Source of the DNA: Nitrospirota bacterium
GTDB taxonomy: Bacteria > Nitrospirota > Thermodesulfovibrionia > Thermodesulfovibrionales > UBA6898
Length of the DNA stretch: 64,000 bases
Assembly (NCBI GenBank): GCA_021825365.1
Contig: JAKAHR010000012.1
Location: 27,217 to 91,216 of the forward strand
Direction of reading: 5' to 3'
The position numbers and the translations under genes are program-made. Position 1 is the stretch's first letter. Every line of letters begins with the position of its first letter. The notes below the pieces were generated by a model. The model saw only the letters and a list, made by a program, of their open reading frames with translations. It was not told the origin of the DNA and ran no database searches. Below, piece by piece: positions 8,409 to 16,511 of this stretch.

Positions 8409-9740
8409 CTATTCCAGTAATGCCTTGAGTCCCCGCACCGCGCGTTCGGGTGAGGGATACACGGGTATCTTCTGCCGTTCGAGGAGCCTCGTCAATTTAT
8501 TCCCGATCCCCCCCGGCGGTATATTGCAGACCAGAGGTTTATTCACCCTCCTGCGGCAGTCGGCGAGGAGTCCTGCAAGCCCTTCGGTGATGCCGAGGAC
8601 ATTGGGGAGCGCTATCACCAGAAAGCCGTCATACTCGTCACTGAGTTCGCACATGGCGGTCACATAGTCCTGATCGATGACCTGTGCGGTAAGATCGATC
8701 GGATTGTTCACGCTGAAAAAGTTGGGGAAATGGCTCTTCATCCGTTCCTTCTTCTCGCCCGACAGGGGGACAACCTCCAGCCCCTGCCTCAGGCACTCGT
8801 CCACCGCGAGCACGCCGGAACCGCCCCCGTTGGTGACGACGAGCACCCTCTTTCCCCTGAGCCCCTTCTGGTAGGCAAGGGATTTCGTAGCATCCATCAG
8901 CACGTCAAAATCTTCCGCCTCCCGTATGCCGAACTGCCGGAGGATGGAGCGGAAGACCTCATAACTGCCCGCGAGCCTTCCTGTATGCGAGTATGCGGCA
9001 GCCTGGCTGCTCGTCCCCTTGCCCGCCTTCAGGACGATGAGGGGTTTCCTGTCGGCGAGCCTGCGTGCAGCGATGACGAATTTCCTGCCGTCACCCACTG
9101 ACTCTATATACGAGACGACGACTCCGGTCTGCCTGTCCCCTGCGAGGTAGTCAAACAGCTCTGCTTCGTCGATGTCGATCGCGTTTCCATACCCGATCGC
9201 CTTGGCTATCCCGGTCCCGGCCTCATCAACAGCGTTCAGGAGGCAGCTCAGGACAGCGCCGCTTTGCGACACCAGGGTGACGTTTCCTTTCTTCGGCCGG
9301 GGGAGCCTCTCCCTTGGGAGGAACAGGGTGTCGAGCCGGTGATGGGGGTTATAGACGCCCATACAGTTGGGGCCGAGAAGCCTGATGCCCCGTTCGGCTG
9401 CGGTGCGCTTCACCTCTTCCTGGAGCGCTGCCTCCCCTATCTCGGCGAACCCCGAGCTCATGATGATGATGCACTGCGCACGGCCGCTAAAGTCCTTCAC
9501 GTCCTGCAGCACCTCGTTGGCCGGCCTCAGGATCAGGGCAAGATCGACAGGATCGGGTATATCCTTCACGCCGCGGTATGTCCTGACCCCCATCAGCTCG
9601 TCGTATTTCGGATTGACGGGATAGACCTTCCCCCTGAATGCCAGCAGGTTCTTCAGCACAACCCCGCCGAGCTTCGACTCGGTATGGGCCGCGCCGACGA
9701 GTGCTATGGACTTCGGCCTGAAGAGCGGCCCGAGGCTCAT
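8409..9740 (-). CDS. ADP-forming acyl-CoA synthetase, alpha-type subunit
   Basis: A 443-aa protein with an N-terminal CoA-binding Rossmann domain (PKSIALVGA) and succinyl-CoA-ligase-like flavodoxin domains. The conserved phospho-His lies in YSHTGRLAGS. This matches the alpha part of NDP-forming acetate/acyl-CoA ligases, which convert acyl-CoA + ADP + Pi to acid + ATP. The ATP-grasp beta domain is missing here and is not encoded next door, so a partner elsewhere would be required. It overlaps the upstream E2 gene by 4 bp. That pairing suggests it consumes the acyl-CoA made by a 2-oxoacid dehydrogenase. Confidence 0.85.
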   Translation of the reverse strand: MSLGPLFRPKSIALVGAAHTESKLGGVVLKNLLAFRGKVYPVNPKYDELMGVRTYRGVKDIPDPVDLALILRPANEVLQDVKDFSGRAQCIIIMSSGFAEIGEAALQEEVKRTAAERGIRLLGPNCMGVYNPHHRLDTLFLPRERLPRPKKGNVTLVSQSGAVLSCLLNAVDEAGTGIAKAIGYGNAIDIDEAELFDYLAGDRQTGVVVSYIESVGDGRKFVIAARRLADRKPLIVLKAGKGTSSQAAAYSHTGRLAGSYEVFRSILRQFGIREAEDFDVLMDATKSLAYQKGLRGKRVLVVTNGGGSGVLAVDECLRQGLEVVPLSGEKKERMKSHFPNFFSVNNPIDLTAQVIDQDYVTAMCELSDEYDGFLVIALPNVLGITEGLAGLLADCRRRVNKPLVCNIPPGGIGNKLTRLLERQKIPVYPSPERAVRGLKALLE

Positions 9741-10912
9741 GCGCCTTCGATGAAGAGGAGTGCCGGGTCTTCCAGGTAGTTCACGACCTTGGTCATGAAG
9801 CGCGAGGCCTCGACCCCGTCCGTCACCCGGTGATCAAACGTCAGGGACAGGGGAAGGATCTTGCGGATCACGATCTGTCCGTTCTTCACCCACGGTTTCT
9901 CGGTGATCCTGCCTGTCCCGAGGATCGCCACATCCGGATAGTTGATGACAGGCGTGGCAAAGGTCGTGCCGAAATGGCCGTAATTGGTGATGGTGAAGGA
10001 ACTGCCCCTCATCTCCTCGATCTTGATCTTGCGCTCGCGCGCCTTGACGCTCAGCTCCTGTATCTCGGTGGCAAGCTCGAGGATCGATTTCTTTTCAGCC
10101 CCCTTGATGACCGGGACCATCAGGCCGTCGGGGGTATCGACCGCAACGGCGATGTTAAAGTACTTCTTGACGACGATCTCCTCCCTCGCCTCGTCAACGG
10201 CCGCATTGAGCATCGGGTGCTCCGCAAGGGCGTGGTAGACCGCCTTGATGAAAAAGGGCATGAAGGTCAGATGGATGCCCCGGTCCATGATCCCCTTTTT
10301 CTCCCGCTCCCTGAGGTCCCACAGTTCGGTGATATCAGCCTCGTCCATGCCGGTGACCGAGACAGTCGTATTTTGGGACACCATCAGGTTCCGTGCAATC
10401 GTCCTCCTGAGGCCCTTCATCGCAACACGCTCACTCGGGCCGAACTGGTCTTCAGCCGGCCTGGCAGCCTGGGAGGCGCGGGTGACATCGTCCCGGGTGA
10501 TGCTGCCCGCAGGCCCCGTTCCCCTCACCGTCTCGATCGCGACTGCCATTTCTTTTGCCAGCGCCCTGACAGCCGGCGTCGCGAGGACCTCTATCGTCTC
10601 CTCTTCAGGCAGAGAGCCGACCACCGAGACTGATTTGGGACGTTCTTCAGCCTGCTTTGCGGCAGCCTCCTCGCCCTCCTCGGCGACCGTCATGAGGACC
10701 TCTCCCACCTTGACGATCTCACCCTCCTGCTTGTTTATCTTTACAATCCTGCCCTTCCTCGGGGAAGGGACCTCGACGATCGCCTTGTCCGTCTCTATCT
10801 CAAGGACTGTCTGATGTTCCTCCACCGCATCCCCCGCCTTGACAACCCACTTCCTGATCTCCCCCTCGGTGATCCCCTCTCCAAGATCCGGCAAAATGAA
10901 ATCAAACGGCAT
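9737..10912 (-). CDS. 2-oxoacid dehydrogenase E2, dihydrolipoamide acyltransferase
   Basis: A 391-aa core subunit that transfers an acyl group from lipoamide to CoA. One N-terminal lipoyl domain has the modified Lys at about residue 43 (ETDKAIVEVP). A peripheral-subunit-binding domain follows (ATPAVRALAKE, about residues 110-150), then the catalytic domain with His361 in DHRVTDG. The substrate (pyruvate, 2-oxoglutarate or branched-chain) cannot be assigned. No E1 gene is adjacent; an E3-like gene is divergent at 11059. The start ATG has an AGGAGGTGCC ribosome binding site, and a clear promoter lies at 10957-10985. Confidence 0.92.
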   Translation of the reverse strand: MPFDFILPDLGEGITEGEIRKWVVKAGDAVEEHQTVLEIETDKAIVEVPSPRKGRIVKINKQEGEIVKVGEVLMTVAEEGEEAAAKQAEERPKSVSVVGSLPEEETIEVLATPAVRALAKEMAVAIETVRGTGPAGSITRDDVTRASQAARPAEDQFGPSERVAMKGLRRTIARNLMVSQNTTVSVTGMDEADITELWDLREREKKGIMDRGIHLTFMPFFIKAVYHALAEHPMLNAAVDEAREEIVVKKYFNIAVAVDTPDGLMVPVIKGAEKKSILELATEIQELSVKARERKIKIEEMRGSSFTITNYGHFGTTFATPVINYPDVAILGTGRITEKPWVKNGQIVIRKILPLSLTFDHRVTDGVEASRFMTKVVNYLEDPALLFIEGA

Positions 10913-10956
10913 GGCACCTCCTCGAAGCAGCCCGTTTATTGACTGATGTCCCTACA

Positions 10957-10985
10957 AGAATATCACGGGTGCCGCGGGCAGTCAA
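10957..10985 (-). promoter_or_regulatory. Predicted sigma-70 promoter of the E2 / acyl-CoA synthetase operon
   Basis: On the minus strand TTGACT (10985-10980) and TATTCT (10962-10957) are 17 bp apart. Transcription would begin about 40 bp before the E2 start codon. Confidence 0.6.
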
Positions 10986-11047
10986 TTTCGGGGCGAGGAT
11001 GCGGATACACCCGTGGCACAGACTATCGTAATGCCTTTTCCCTGTAC

Positions 11048-11053
11048 TATAAT
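11048..11053 (+). promoter_or_regulatory. -10 box placed for a leaderless transcript
   Basis: A perfect TATAAT ends 5 bases before the ATG at 11059, so transcription should start at or within a base or two of the start codon. No Shine-Dalgarno is present between the box and the ATG. No good -35 is visible at the right distance. Confidence 0.5.
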
Positions 11054-11058
11054 TTGTT

Positions 11059-12507
11059 ATGACCAATTTTGATTATGACATCGGCATCATCGGCGGCGGT
11101 GCGGCCGGACTGACTGTAGCCTCGGGGGCGGCCCAACTCGGCGCAAAGACACTGCTTATCGAAAAGGACGCGGAATTGGGCGGCGACTGCCTGCATTTCG
11201 GCTGCGTGCCGAGCAAGGCGCTCATCCGGACCGCCCAGGTGTTTCACCTGATGAAAAGCTCAACGGAGTTCGGCCTTCCGTCCGTGGAGCCGCCTCCCGT
11301 TGACTTCAGGGCCGTTTCGCAGAGGATACGCTCCGTCATAGAGACGATCCAGAGATACGACTCCGAGGAGCGCTTCTGCAAGCTGGGGGCAAAGGTGGAA
11401 TACGGGACGCCGGTATTCACTGACGAGCATTCGGTACGTCTCGGCAGCAGAGGCCGCACCGCAAAGACATGGGTCATCGCCACCGGATCGTCTCCTGCTG
11501 TGCCTCCCATCGAAGACATCGACGCAACGGCCTATATCACCAACCGCGAGATCTTCTTCCTCGATCGCCTCCCTTCATCCCTGATCATCATCGGCGCCGG
11601 CCCTGTTGCGGTCGAGATGGCGCAGTCCTTCACCCGGCTCGGCACGAGGGTCACGGTCGTGCAGCGGGGCGGCCAGATCCTCACCCGTGAGGACAAAGAC
11701 CTGGCGGACATGATCATGGAGATCATGAAGGAGGAAGGAGTCGCCTTTCATCTCAATGCAAACGTCCTGAAGGTCAAGGACAGGGGAAGGGAAAAGGAGG
11801 CTGTCTTCGCCCGTCCGGACGGCACCCTGGTAAACCTCCGGGCGGAACAGATCCTGCTGGCCACCGGCAGGGAGGCGAATGTGTCGGGCCTCGGGCTGGA
11901 GAATATCGGCGTCGCCTTTGACCGGAAGGGACTCAGGCTCGACCAAAGGCTCAGGACATCGCAGCGGCATATTTACGGAGCCGGCGATGTGACCGGAGAC
12001 TACCAGCTGACCCATGCCGCCGGCTATGAGGGCGGCATCGTACTGAGCAATGCGGTCTTTCATCTGCCCCGGAAGGCCGATTATTCCCTGCTGCCGTGGT
12101 GCACGTATACCGATCCGGAGATGGCGAGCATCGGCATTAACGAAAAAAGGGCGATCGTCTCGGGCATCCGCCATTCCGTCTGGACGGAGGAGTTCGGCCG
12201 CAATGACAGGGCCCTCACCGAGGGCGCGGGAAGCGGGAAGATCAAGATGATCCTCGACGGGAAGGAACAGCCGATCGGCATACAGATGGTGGGCCCCCAT
12301 GCCGGGGAACTCGTAAGCGAATGGGTGGCTGCCCTGTACGGCGGGATCAAACTCTCGAAGCTCGTCGCCGCGGTGCATCCATACCCGACGCTCGCAGAGA
12401 TCAACAAGAAGGTCGCGGGAAAGCTCTTCGCCGAGAAGCTCTTTTCAGATAAGGTGAAGAAGGGACTGAAGCTCCTCTTCAACCTCAAGGGACGGGCCTG
12501 CGGCTGA
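11059..12507 (+). CDS. Dihydrolipoamide dehydrogenase / mercuric-reductase-like flavoprotein disulfide reductase
   Basis: A 482-aa class I pyridine-nucleotide disulfide oxidoreductase. It has an FAD-binding GGGAAGL at residues 13-19, the redox-active CxxxxC pair at Cys44/Cys49 (GGDCLHFGCVPSK), an NAD-binding GAGPVAVEMA, an FAD-contact GAGDVTGDY and the C-terminal active-site His in VHPYPTLAE (about residue 440). The GDCLHFGCVPS wording resembles mercuric-reductase-like members more than classical Lpd, and there is no N-terminal heavy-metal domain or C-terminal Cys pair. It sits divergent from the E2 gene, so E3 function is plausible but not proven. Confidence 0.85.
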   Translation: MTNFDYDIGIIGGGAAGLTVASGAAQLGAKTLLIEKDAELGGDCLHFGCVPSKALIRTAQVFHLMKSSTEFGLPSVEPPPVDFRAVSQRIRSVIETIQRYDSEERFCKLGAKVEYGTPVFTDEHSVRLGSRGRTAKTWVIATGSSPAVPPIEDIDATAYITNREIFFLDRLPSSLIIIGAGPVAVEMAQSFTRLGTRVTVVQRGGQILTREDKDLADMIMEIMKEEGVAFHLNANVLKVKDRGREKEAVFARPDGTLVNLRAEQILLATGREANVSGLGLENIGVAFDRKGLRLDQRLRTSQRHIYGAGDVTGDYQLTHAAGYEGGIVLSNAVFHLPRKADYSLLPWCTYTDPEMASIGINEKRAIVSGIRHSVWTEEFGRNDRALTEGAGSGKIKMILDGKEQPIGIQMVGPHAGELVSEWVAALYGGIKLSKLVAAVHPYPTLAEINKKVAGKLFAEKLFSDKVKKGLKLLFNLKGRACG

Positions 12508-12723
12508 TCAGCGTCTTCCGGATACCTTCCTTGCGATATCAGGCAACTGGATCTGCAATTCCGGATGCATCCGTCCGATGAAGAGCTTGAGTCCCTTGAT
12601 CTCGTCCTTCAGTTCCTTCAGCTCCCTGATTTTGGAGTCGAGACATTCGACCCTCTCGGTAAGCGTAGCAAGTTCCTTCTGTACCATCCTGAAGCAGTCC
12701 TGGGCAGCCTTTTCTTCCTTCAT
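12508..12723 (-). CDS. Small coiled-coil protein (71 aa)
   Basis: The ATG at 12723 gives a 71-residue charged protein (MKEEKAAQDCFRMVQKEL...). Heptad-like spacing from about residue 15 to 50 (LTERVECLDSKIRELKELK) suggests a short coiled coil. A longer in-frame extension to 12951 overlaps the lipoprotein gene and is rejected. The ribosome binding site is weak (AAAGGCG). It is 31 bp downstream of the pqiC-like gene and may be the last gene of the mla operon. No family recognised. Confidence 0.5.
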   Translation of the reverse strand: MKEEKAAQDCFRMVQKELATLTERVECLDSKIRELKELKDEIKGLKLFIGRMHPELQIQLPDIARKVSGRR

Positions 12724-12754
12724 GTCATTACGCCTTTCATGAGTTGAGTGTATG

Positions 12755-13366
12755 TCAAAGTGATGTAATCGTATTCGCGATATCCTTGCTGAGACCGGCC
12801 AGTGCATCGCTGAGGGCCGCGACCATATCGACGTAGCCGGGGCCGTGCACTTCCTCACGGATGACGGATTCCCTGTGCAGGAGCAGCCCCTCCCCGCTCT
12901 TAAACACTGCCCACTGGGCCTTGAGCACGACCGAACTGCCGGGTCCGCCATCGAAGCGGACGATCGTCACCTCAACCCGGTAGAGGGAGGGCAGAGCCGA
13001 TCCGGATGCGGACACCCAGGGGATTACCAGGAAGCGGTCCGCCGGCAGAAGAGCGGATATATCTTCCGTCAGCACGCGTACGGTGTCTCTTTCGAGGGAG
13101 CCGGCCCACCGGTCGAACTCGGCAAGCCTGATTTCGTTTATTCCGGACCGGGTGACGATCTGCGGCCTGTCGAGATAGTCAGGTATCCGCAGGGGACCGA
13201 TGGCGACGACGATGCGCTCTGCAGGAGAGGCTTCAGCCGAAGCCGCGGGTTCAGCCTTCAGAGAACCAAGCTGATAAAATCTGGAAGGCGTCGAACCGCC
13301 GCAGCCGGCGGAAAGCAGAAGCCCCAGACACAGCACCCAGAATCCGCCGGACACTATGCGTGTCAT
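12755..13366 (-). CDS. PqiC/ABC-type transport auxiliary lipoprotein
   Basis: A 203-aa outer-membrane lipoprotein with signal peptide and lipobox (LLLSAGC, Cys about residue 22), followed by the ABC_trans_aux/PqiC fold (SRFYQLGSL, PDYLDRPQIVTR). Such lipoproteins partner MCE proteins that move phospholipids between membranes. It starts 1 bp after the mlaD-like gene stop, in the order mlaE-mlaF-mlaD-pqiC, so it is the expected outer-membrane partner. Confidence 0.82.
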   Translation of the reverse strand: MTRIVSGGFWVLCLGLLLSAGCGGSTPSRFYQLGSLKAEPAASAEASPAERIVVAIGPLRIPDYLDRPQIVTRSGINEIRLAEFDRWAGSLERDTVRVLTEDISALLPADRFLVIPWVSASGSALPSLYRVEVTIVRFDGGPGSSVVLKAQWAVFKSGEGLLLHRESVIREEVHGPGYVDMVAALSDALAGLSKDIANTITSL

Positions 13367-13367
13367 G

Positions 13368-14366
13368 TCAGTCTCCTCCCGGGGCCTTCTTGCCCCTGAG
13401 CATCGCTTCGGGATGCCTGTCGAGATAATCGGTCAGGGAGCGGAGTGAGCGCGAAAGCGCTGAAATCTCCTCGAGTGTCCTGCTCAGGTTGTACCCGAGG
13501 TTCGCATTCTGGTCCGCGACCAGCCTGACGCCTGCAACCGCCCGCTGGGTCTCTTCAAGCGTGATGCGGGCGGACCTGAGCGTATCCCTGATGCCCGCGG
13601 CGACTTCGCCGGGGGCGCCTTCTTTCATCGCAAGGGTCTTTTCAGCCTGGACAAACGCCCCGCGCGCCGCATCCGAAGTCTCCTGGATGCTCGCCGTAAC
13701 AGGGATGAGCCTGCTGTTCATGTCCCTTGCGAGGTTGTCAATGCTGACGAGGACGCGGTTCAGCGAGACGATGCTCTCCTTCAGCTGGGGAGAGTTGACG
13801 ACACGGTCTATGCCTTCGATCGCGCTTTCGAGCTTCCTGATCGTCGGGCCGAGTTTGAGGTCCTGGATCGTCTTTGTCAGTTCCTCCATGGGTGCGGGGA
13901 CGGTCGGGATCTCAGGGTATCTTTTTTCGATGCCTACGAGCCTGATCTCCTTGCCTGGATAGAAATCGAGGTTTATCATGAGCTGTCCGGTGACGAAGCT
14001 CTGCAGTTGCAGCTGGGCCCGCAGCCCCTTCTCTATCATCGCCCTGAGATACTGCCCCTTGGGAAGGTCGCCGCTCGCCAGCACGCCGGCGGCCGGGTCA
14101 AATTCGATATAGACCGGGATGAGTATGGTGAGCTCCTTCCCGTAAAAATGGATCTTGATGTCGGTCACCTGGCCCACCTTGACGCCGCGGAACATGACAG
14201 GAGCGCCGACGTTGAGTCCCTTCACCGACCCCTCGAAGAACATCACGAACCGGAATGTCTTCTTAAAAAACTTCCCTGACCCGAAGACAACGACCCCTGC
14301 GACCGCCAGGGCGATGGCGCCGAGGACAAATGCGCCGATGAGGCTTTTGCTCGCTTTCTTGCTCAT
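13368..14366 (-). CDS. mlaD: MlaD-family MCE-domain lipid-binding protein
   Basis: A 332-aa periplasmic protein anchored by one N-terminal helix (about residues 9-29, LIGAFVLGAIALAVAGVV), followed by one MCE domain (GLNVGAPVMFRGVKVGQV) and a long helical C-terminus. It is longer than E. coli MlaD (183 aa) and closer to PqiB-like or Geobacter versions with a helical tail. Binds phospholipid between the inner-membrane ABC unit (MlaEF, encoded upstream) and the lipoprotein encoded downstream. Confidence 0.88.
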   Translation of the reverse strand: MSKKASKSLIGAFVLGAIALAVAGVVVFGSGKFFKKTFRFVMFFEGSVKGLNVGAPVMFRGVKVGQVTDIKIHFYGKELTILIPVYIEFDPAAGVLASGDLPKGQYLRAMIEKGLRAQLQLQSFVTGQLMINLDFYPGKEIRLVGIEKRYPEIPTVPAPMEELTKTIQDLKLGPTIRKLESAIEGIDRVVNSPQLKESIVSLNRVLVSIDNLARDMNSRLIPVTASIQETSDAARGAFVQAEKTLAMKEGAPGEVAAGIRDTLRSARITLEETQRAVAGVRLVADQNANLGYNLSRTLEEISALSRSLRSLTDYLDRHPEAMLRGKKAPGGD

Positions 14367-14388
14367 CTGTTCCCCCGTTTCACGGTTA

Positions 14389-15141
14389 TCAGCCGCCGCG
14401 CATCAGGAAATTGCGCACCCTCGGGTCACCGGAATTCGCGAGGAGCTCTTTGGGGTTCCCGCCCGCGATCATCGTCTTTGTCCCCGCGTCGAGAAATACC
14501 GAGTTGTTGCCGACCGCAAAGATGCTCGCCAGCTCGTGGGTGACGATCACGACCGTGGCGCCGAGACTGCCCCGCAGTTCAAGGATCAGGTCATCCAGCA
14601 TGTGCGCGCTGACCGGGTCGAGCCCGGCCGACGGCTCGTCAAAGAACAGTATCTCCGGGTCGAGGGCCATGGCGCGGGCAAGGCCTGCCCGCTTTTTCAT
14701 CCCGCCGCTGATCTCGGAGGGGTAGTATTCACCGAACCCCGCCAGCCCCACGAGGGCGAGCTTGAGGGAAACGATCTCAGCGATCCGCTCAGAACCGAGG
14801 TCCGTATTCTCCTGGAGCGGCAGCGCCACGTTTTCCGCGAGCGTCATCGAACTCCAGAGCGCCCCGCTCTGATAGAGCACGCCGAAGTTTCTCATGATCG
14901 CCTGGCGTTCTTTCTCCCCGGCATCCCAGAAGCTTCTGCCGTCGTAGAGCACCCTCCCCTTTGTCGGCTCCTGCAGGCCGACGAGGCCGCGAAGAAGGGT
15001 GCTCTTGCCGCAGCCGCTTCCGCCCATGATGATGAAGATGTCCCCCTTATTCACCGTGAACGTGAGGTCCCCCTGGATCACCCGTTCACCGTAAGCGAGA
15101 GTAAGATCCTCGACTACAATATGAGGCTCCGGCTTAGCCAT
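14389..15141 (-). CDS. mlaF: MlaF-like ABC transporter ATPase
   Basis: A 250-aa ABC ATPase with Walker A GGSGCGKST, signature ISGGMKKRAGLAR and Walker B ILFFDEPSAGLDP. The signature variant SGGMKKR is typical of the Mla/Ttg2A lipid-transport branch. It energises the MlaE permease encoded 39 bp upstream and is followed by mlaD after 22 bp. Confidence 0.92.
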   Translation of the reverse strand: MAKPEPHIVVEDLTLAYGERVIQGDLTFTVNKGDIFIIMGGSGCGKSTLLRGLVGLQEPTKGRVLYDGRSFWDAGEKERQAIMRNFGVLYQSGALWSSMTLAENVALPLQENTDLGSERIAEIVSLKLALVGLAGFGEYYPSEISGGMKKRAGLARAMALDPEILFFDEPSAGLDPVSAHMLDDLILELRGSLGATVVIVTHELASIFAVGNNSVFLDAGTKTMIAGGNPKELLANSGDPRVRNFLMRGG

Positions 15142-15180
15142 CTCTGCACGTCCGCTTCTCCCTCAGGGAATAGCAGGGGG

Positions 15181-16308
15181 TTAAATATGAAGAACGTGAC
15201 ACAAGACCGTGATCACCGCCATAGCCACGACGATGCTCACGATGCCTGTCACCACGGCCGAGGTGGTCGCCTCCCCCACCGCAGAGGCGCTCCTGCCGCA
15301 CTGCATCCCGCGCATGCATCCTGAAAGCGCAACGAGGACCCCAAAGACCGCCGCACTGAAGACTCCCACCCAGAAGTCGTTGATATTCACCGACTCCCTG
15401 GTCTTGTTGTAATACTCCATGAAATTCAGATCGAGCATCGTTACGCCGATGACGAGGCCGCCCAGTATGCCCATCAGGTCCGCGTAGAGACTCAGGAGAG
15501 GCATCATGAGAAAGAGGGCGAACATCCTCGGCAGCACCAGGAATTCCATCGGCGGCACGCCGAGGGTCTTCAGGGCATCGATCTCTTCATTCACCTGCAT
15601 GGTGCCGAGCCGTGCGGCAAAGGAAGCTCCGGTACGGCCCGCCATGATGATGCCGGTCATCACCGCCGCCAGGGCGCGCACCATGCCGATACCCACAAGG
15701 CTTGCGACATAGATCTCCGCTCCGAACATCCTGAGCTGGATCGCGCCGACGAACGCGAGGATGAGGCCGACAAGGATGCTGATGAGTGAAACGATCGGAA
15801 GGGCCTGGGCGCCTGATTCCTGCATCGTAAGAAGAAGGTCGGACGAACGGAATCTCGCCTTTCCGGTAATGAGTCTCATGAAGGCGATCGCCGCCTCGCC
15901 GATGAATGCGCTCATCTCGCGGCAAGACCGCCAGAAAACCAGGGCCGCCTCGCCCAGACGCTCCAGAACAGGCACCCGCGCCGATTCCTTTCGCGTCCCC
16001 TTTCTCTCCGGCACCGCGGAGGCGAGCGCCAGAAGGCGCTGAACGCCGCCCGGCAGTCCCTCCCTGTCTATATGGAGATGCGCACCCGAGCCGTAGTCGA
16101 GGATCCGGAGCAGGAAAGTGAGGAGGCCGGAATCCCAGTCCCCGAGATCAGGCGCATAAAATGACACCTGTTCGATCCCGGCGACGGCACGCAATTCCTC
16201 CCCGATCCTGCCGGCAGAGGGAACGTCTTTGCCGAGTACCCAGTCCCCTGCAAGGCAGATCTGCAATGTCCTGTCGTCCGGCCTTTGGAAACTCAGTTGG
16301 GGATCCAC
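15181..16308 (-). CDS. mlaE: MlaE-family permease with N-terminal STAS-like domain
   Basis: A 375-aa inner-membrane permease. The first ~110 residues resemble a STAS domain (QICLAGDWVLG, WDSGLLTFLLRIL), and the rest is MlaE, with five to six hydrophobic helices and the conserved GRTGASFAARLGTMQVNEEIDAL-type loop (about residue 250). Fusing STAS to MlaE replaces the separate MlaB subunit. The GTG at 16308 is chosen because the promoter at 16321-16348 lies inside any longer frame (to 16368); there is no Shine-Dalgarno and the leader would be only about 6 nt. First gene of the mla operon. Confidence 0.85.
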   Translation of the reverse strand: MDPQLSFQRPDDRTLQICLAGDWVLGKDVPSAGRIGEELRAVAGIEQVSFYAPDLGDWDSGLLTFLLRILDYGSGAHLHIDREGLPGGVQRLLALASAVPERKGTRKESARVPVLERLGEAALVFWRSCREMSAFIGEAAIAFMRLITGKARFRSSDLLLTMQESGAQALPIVSLISILVGLILAFVGAIQLRMFGAEIYVASLVGIGMVRALAAVMTGIIMAGRTGASFAARLGTMQVNEEIDALKTLGVPPMEFLVLPRMFALFLMMPLLSLYADLMGILGGLVIGVTMLDLNFMEYYNKTRESVNINDFWVGVFSAAVFGVLVALSGCMRGMQCGRSASAVGEATTSAVVTGIVSIVVAMAVITVLCHVLHI

Positions 16309-16320
16309 GTTTCTGGTTAC

Positions 16321-16348
16321 AGGATAGCACGTAATCGAACCATGTAAA
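16321..16348 (-). promoter_or_regulatory. Predicted promoter of the mla operon
   Basis: On the minus strand TTTACA (16348-16343) and TATCCT (16326-16321) are 16 bp apart, and TGC precedes the -10 (extended -10). Transcription would start near 16315, only about 6 nt before the GTG at 16308. Confidence 0.5.
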
Positions 16349-16358
16349 GTGCGGGGAA

Positions 16359-16387
16359 TTGACAGCACCCTTCTTCGGTGCTAAAAG
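16359..16387 (+). promoter_or_regulatory. Predicted promoter with an inverted repeat in its spacer
   Basis: A perfect TTGACA (16359-16364) is followed after 17 bp by TAAAAG (16382-16387, 4/6). A 6-bp inverted repeat, AGCACC/GGTGCT (16364-16369 and 16377-16382), fills the spacer and could be an operator. It would drive the leader of the DUF3313 gene, with a start near 16393. Confidence 0.4.
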
Positions 16388-16412
16388 GGAGATAAAAGAA
16401 CCTTTGCACGGT

Positions 16413-16464
16413 AAAGAGGTCAAGACGCTTAAGAGCACACGGGAGCGGCTTGACCTCTTTTTTT
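16413..16464 (+). terminator. Rho-independent terminator hairpin in the leader of the DUF3313 gene (attenuator candidate)
   Basis: A perfect 12-bp stem, AAAGAGGTCAAG (16413-16424) with CTTGACCTCTTT (16449-16460), continues into further Ts, giving a run of seven Ts. An inner CGCT/AGCG pair (16426-16429 and 16444-16447) extends it. It lies between a predicted promoter and the start codon at 16512, with no gene in between. That makes it either an attenuator or the end of a short RNA. Confidence 0.65.
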
Positions 16465-16511
16465 GCAGCTGGACCCAACACCACATCAATCCTTTGGACA
16501 AGGAGGGCATC

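Noticed and set aside
12508..12951. Long form of the small coiled-coil protein
   Set aside because: The extension overlaps the pqiC-like gene by about 200 bp and has no supporting motif.
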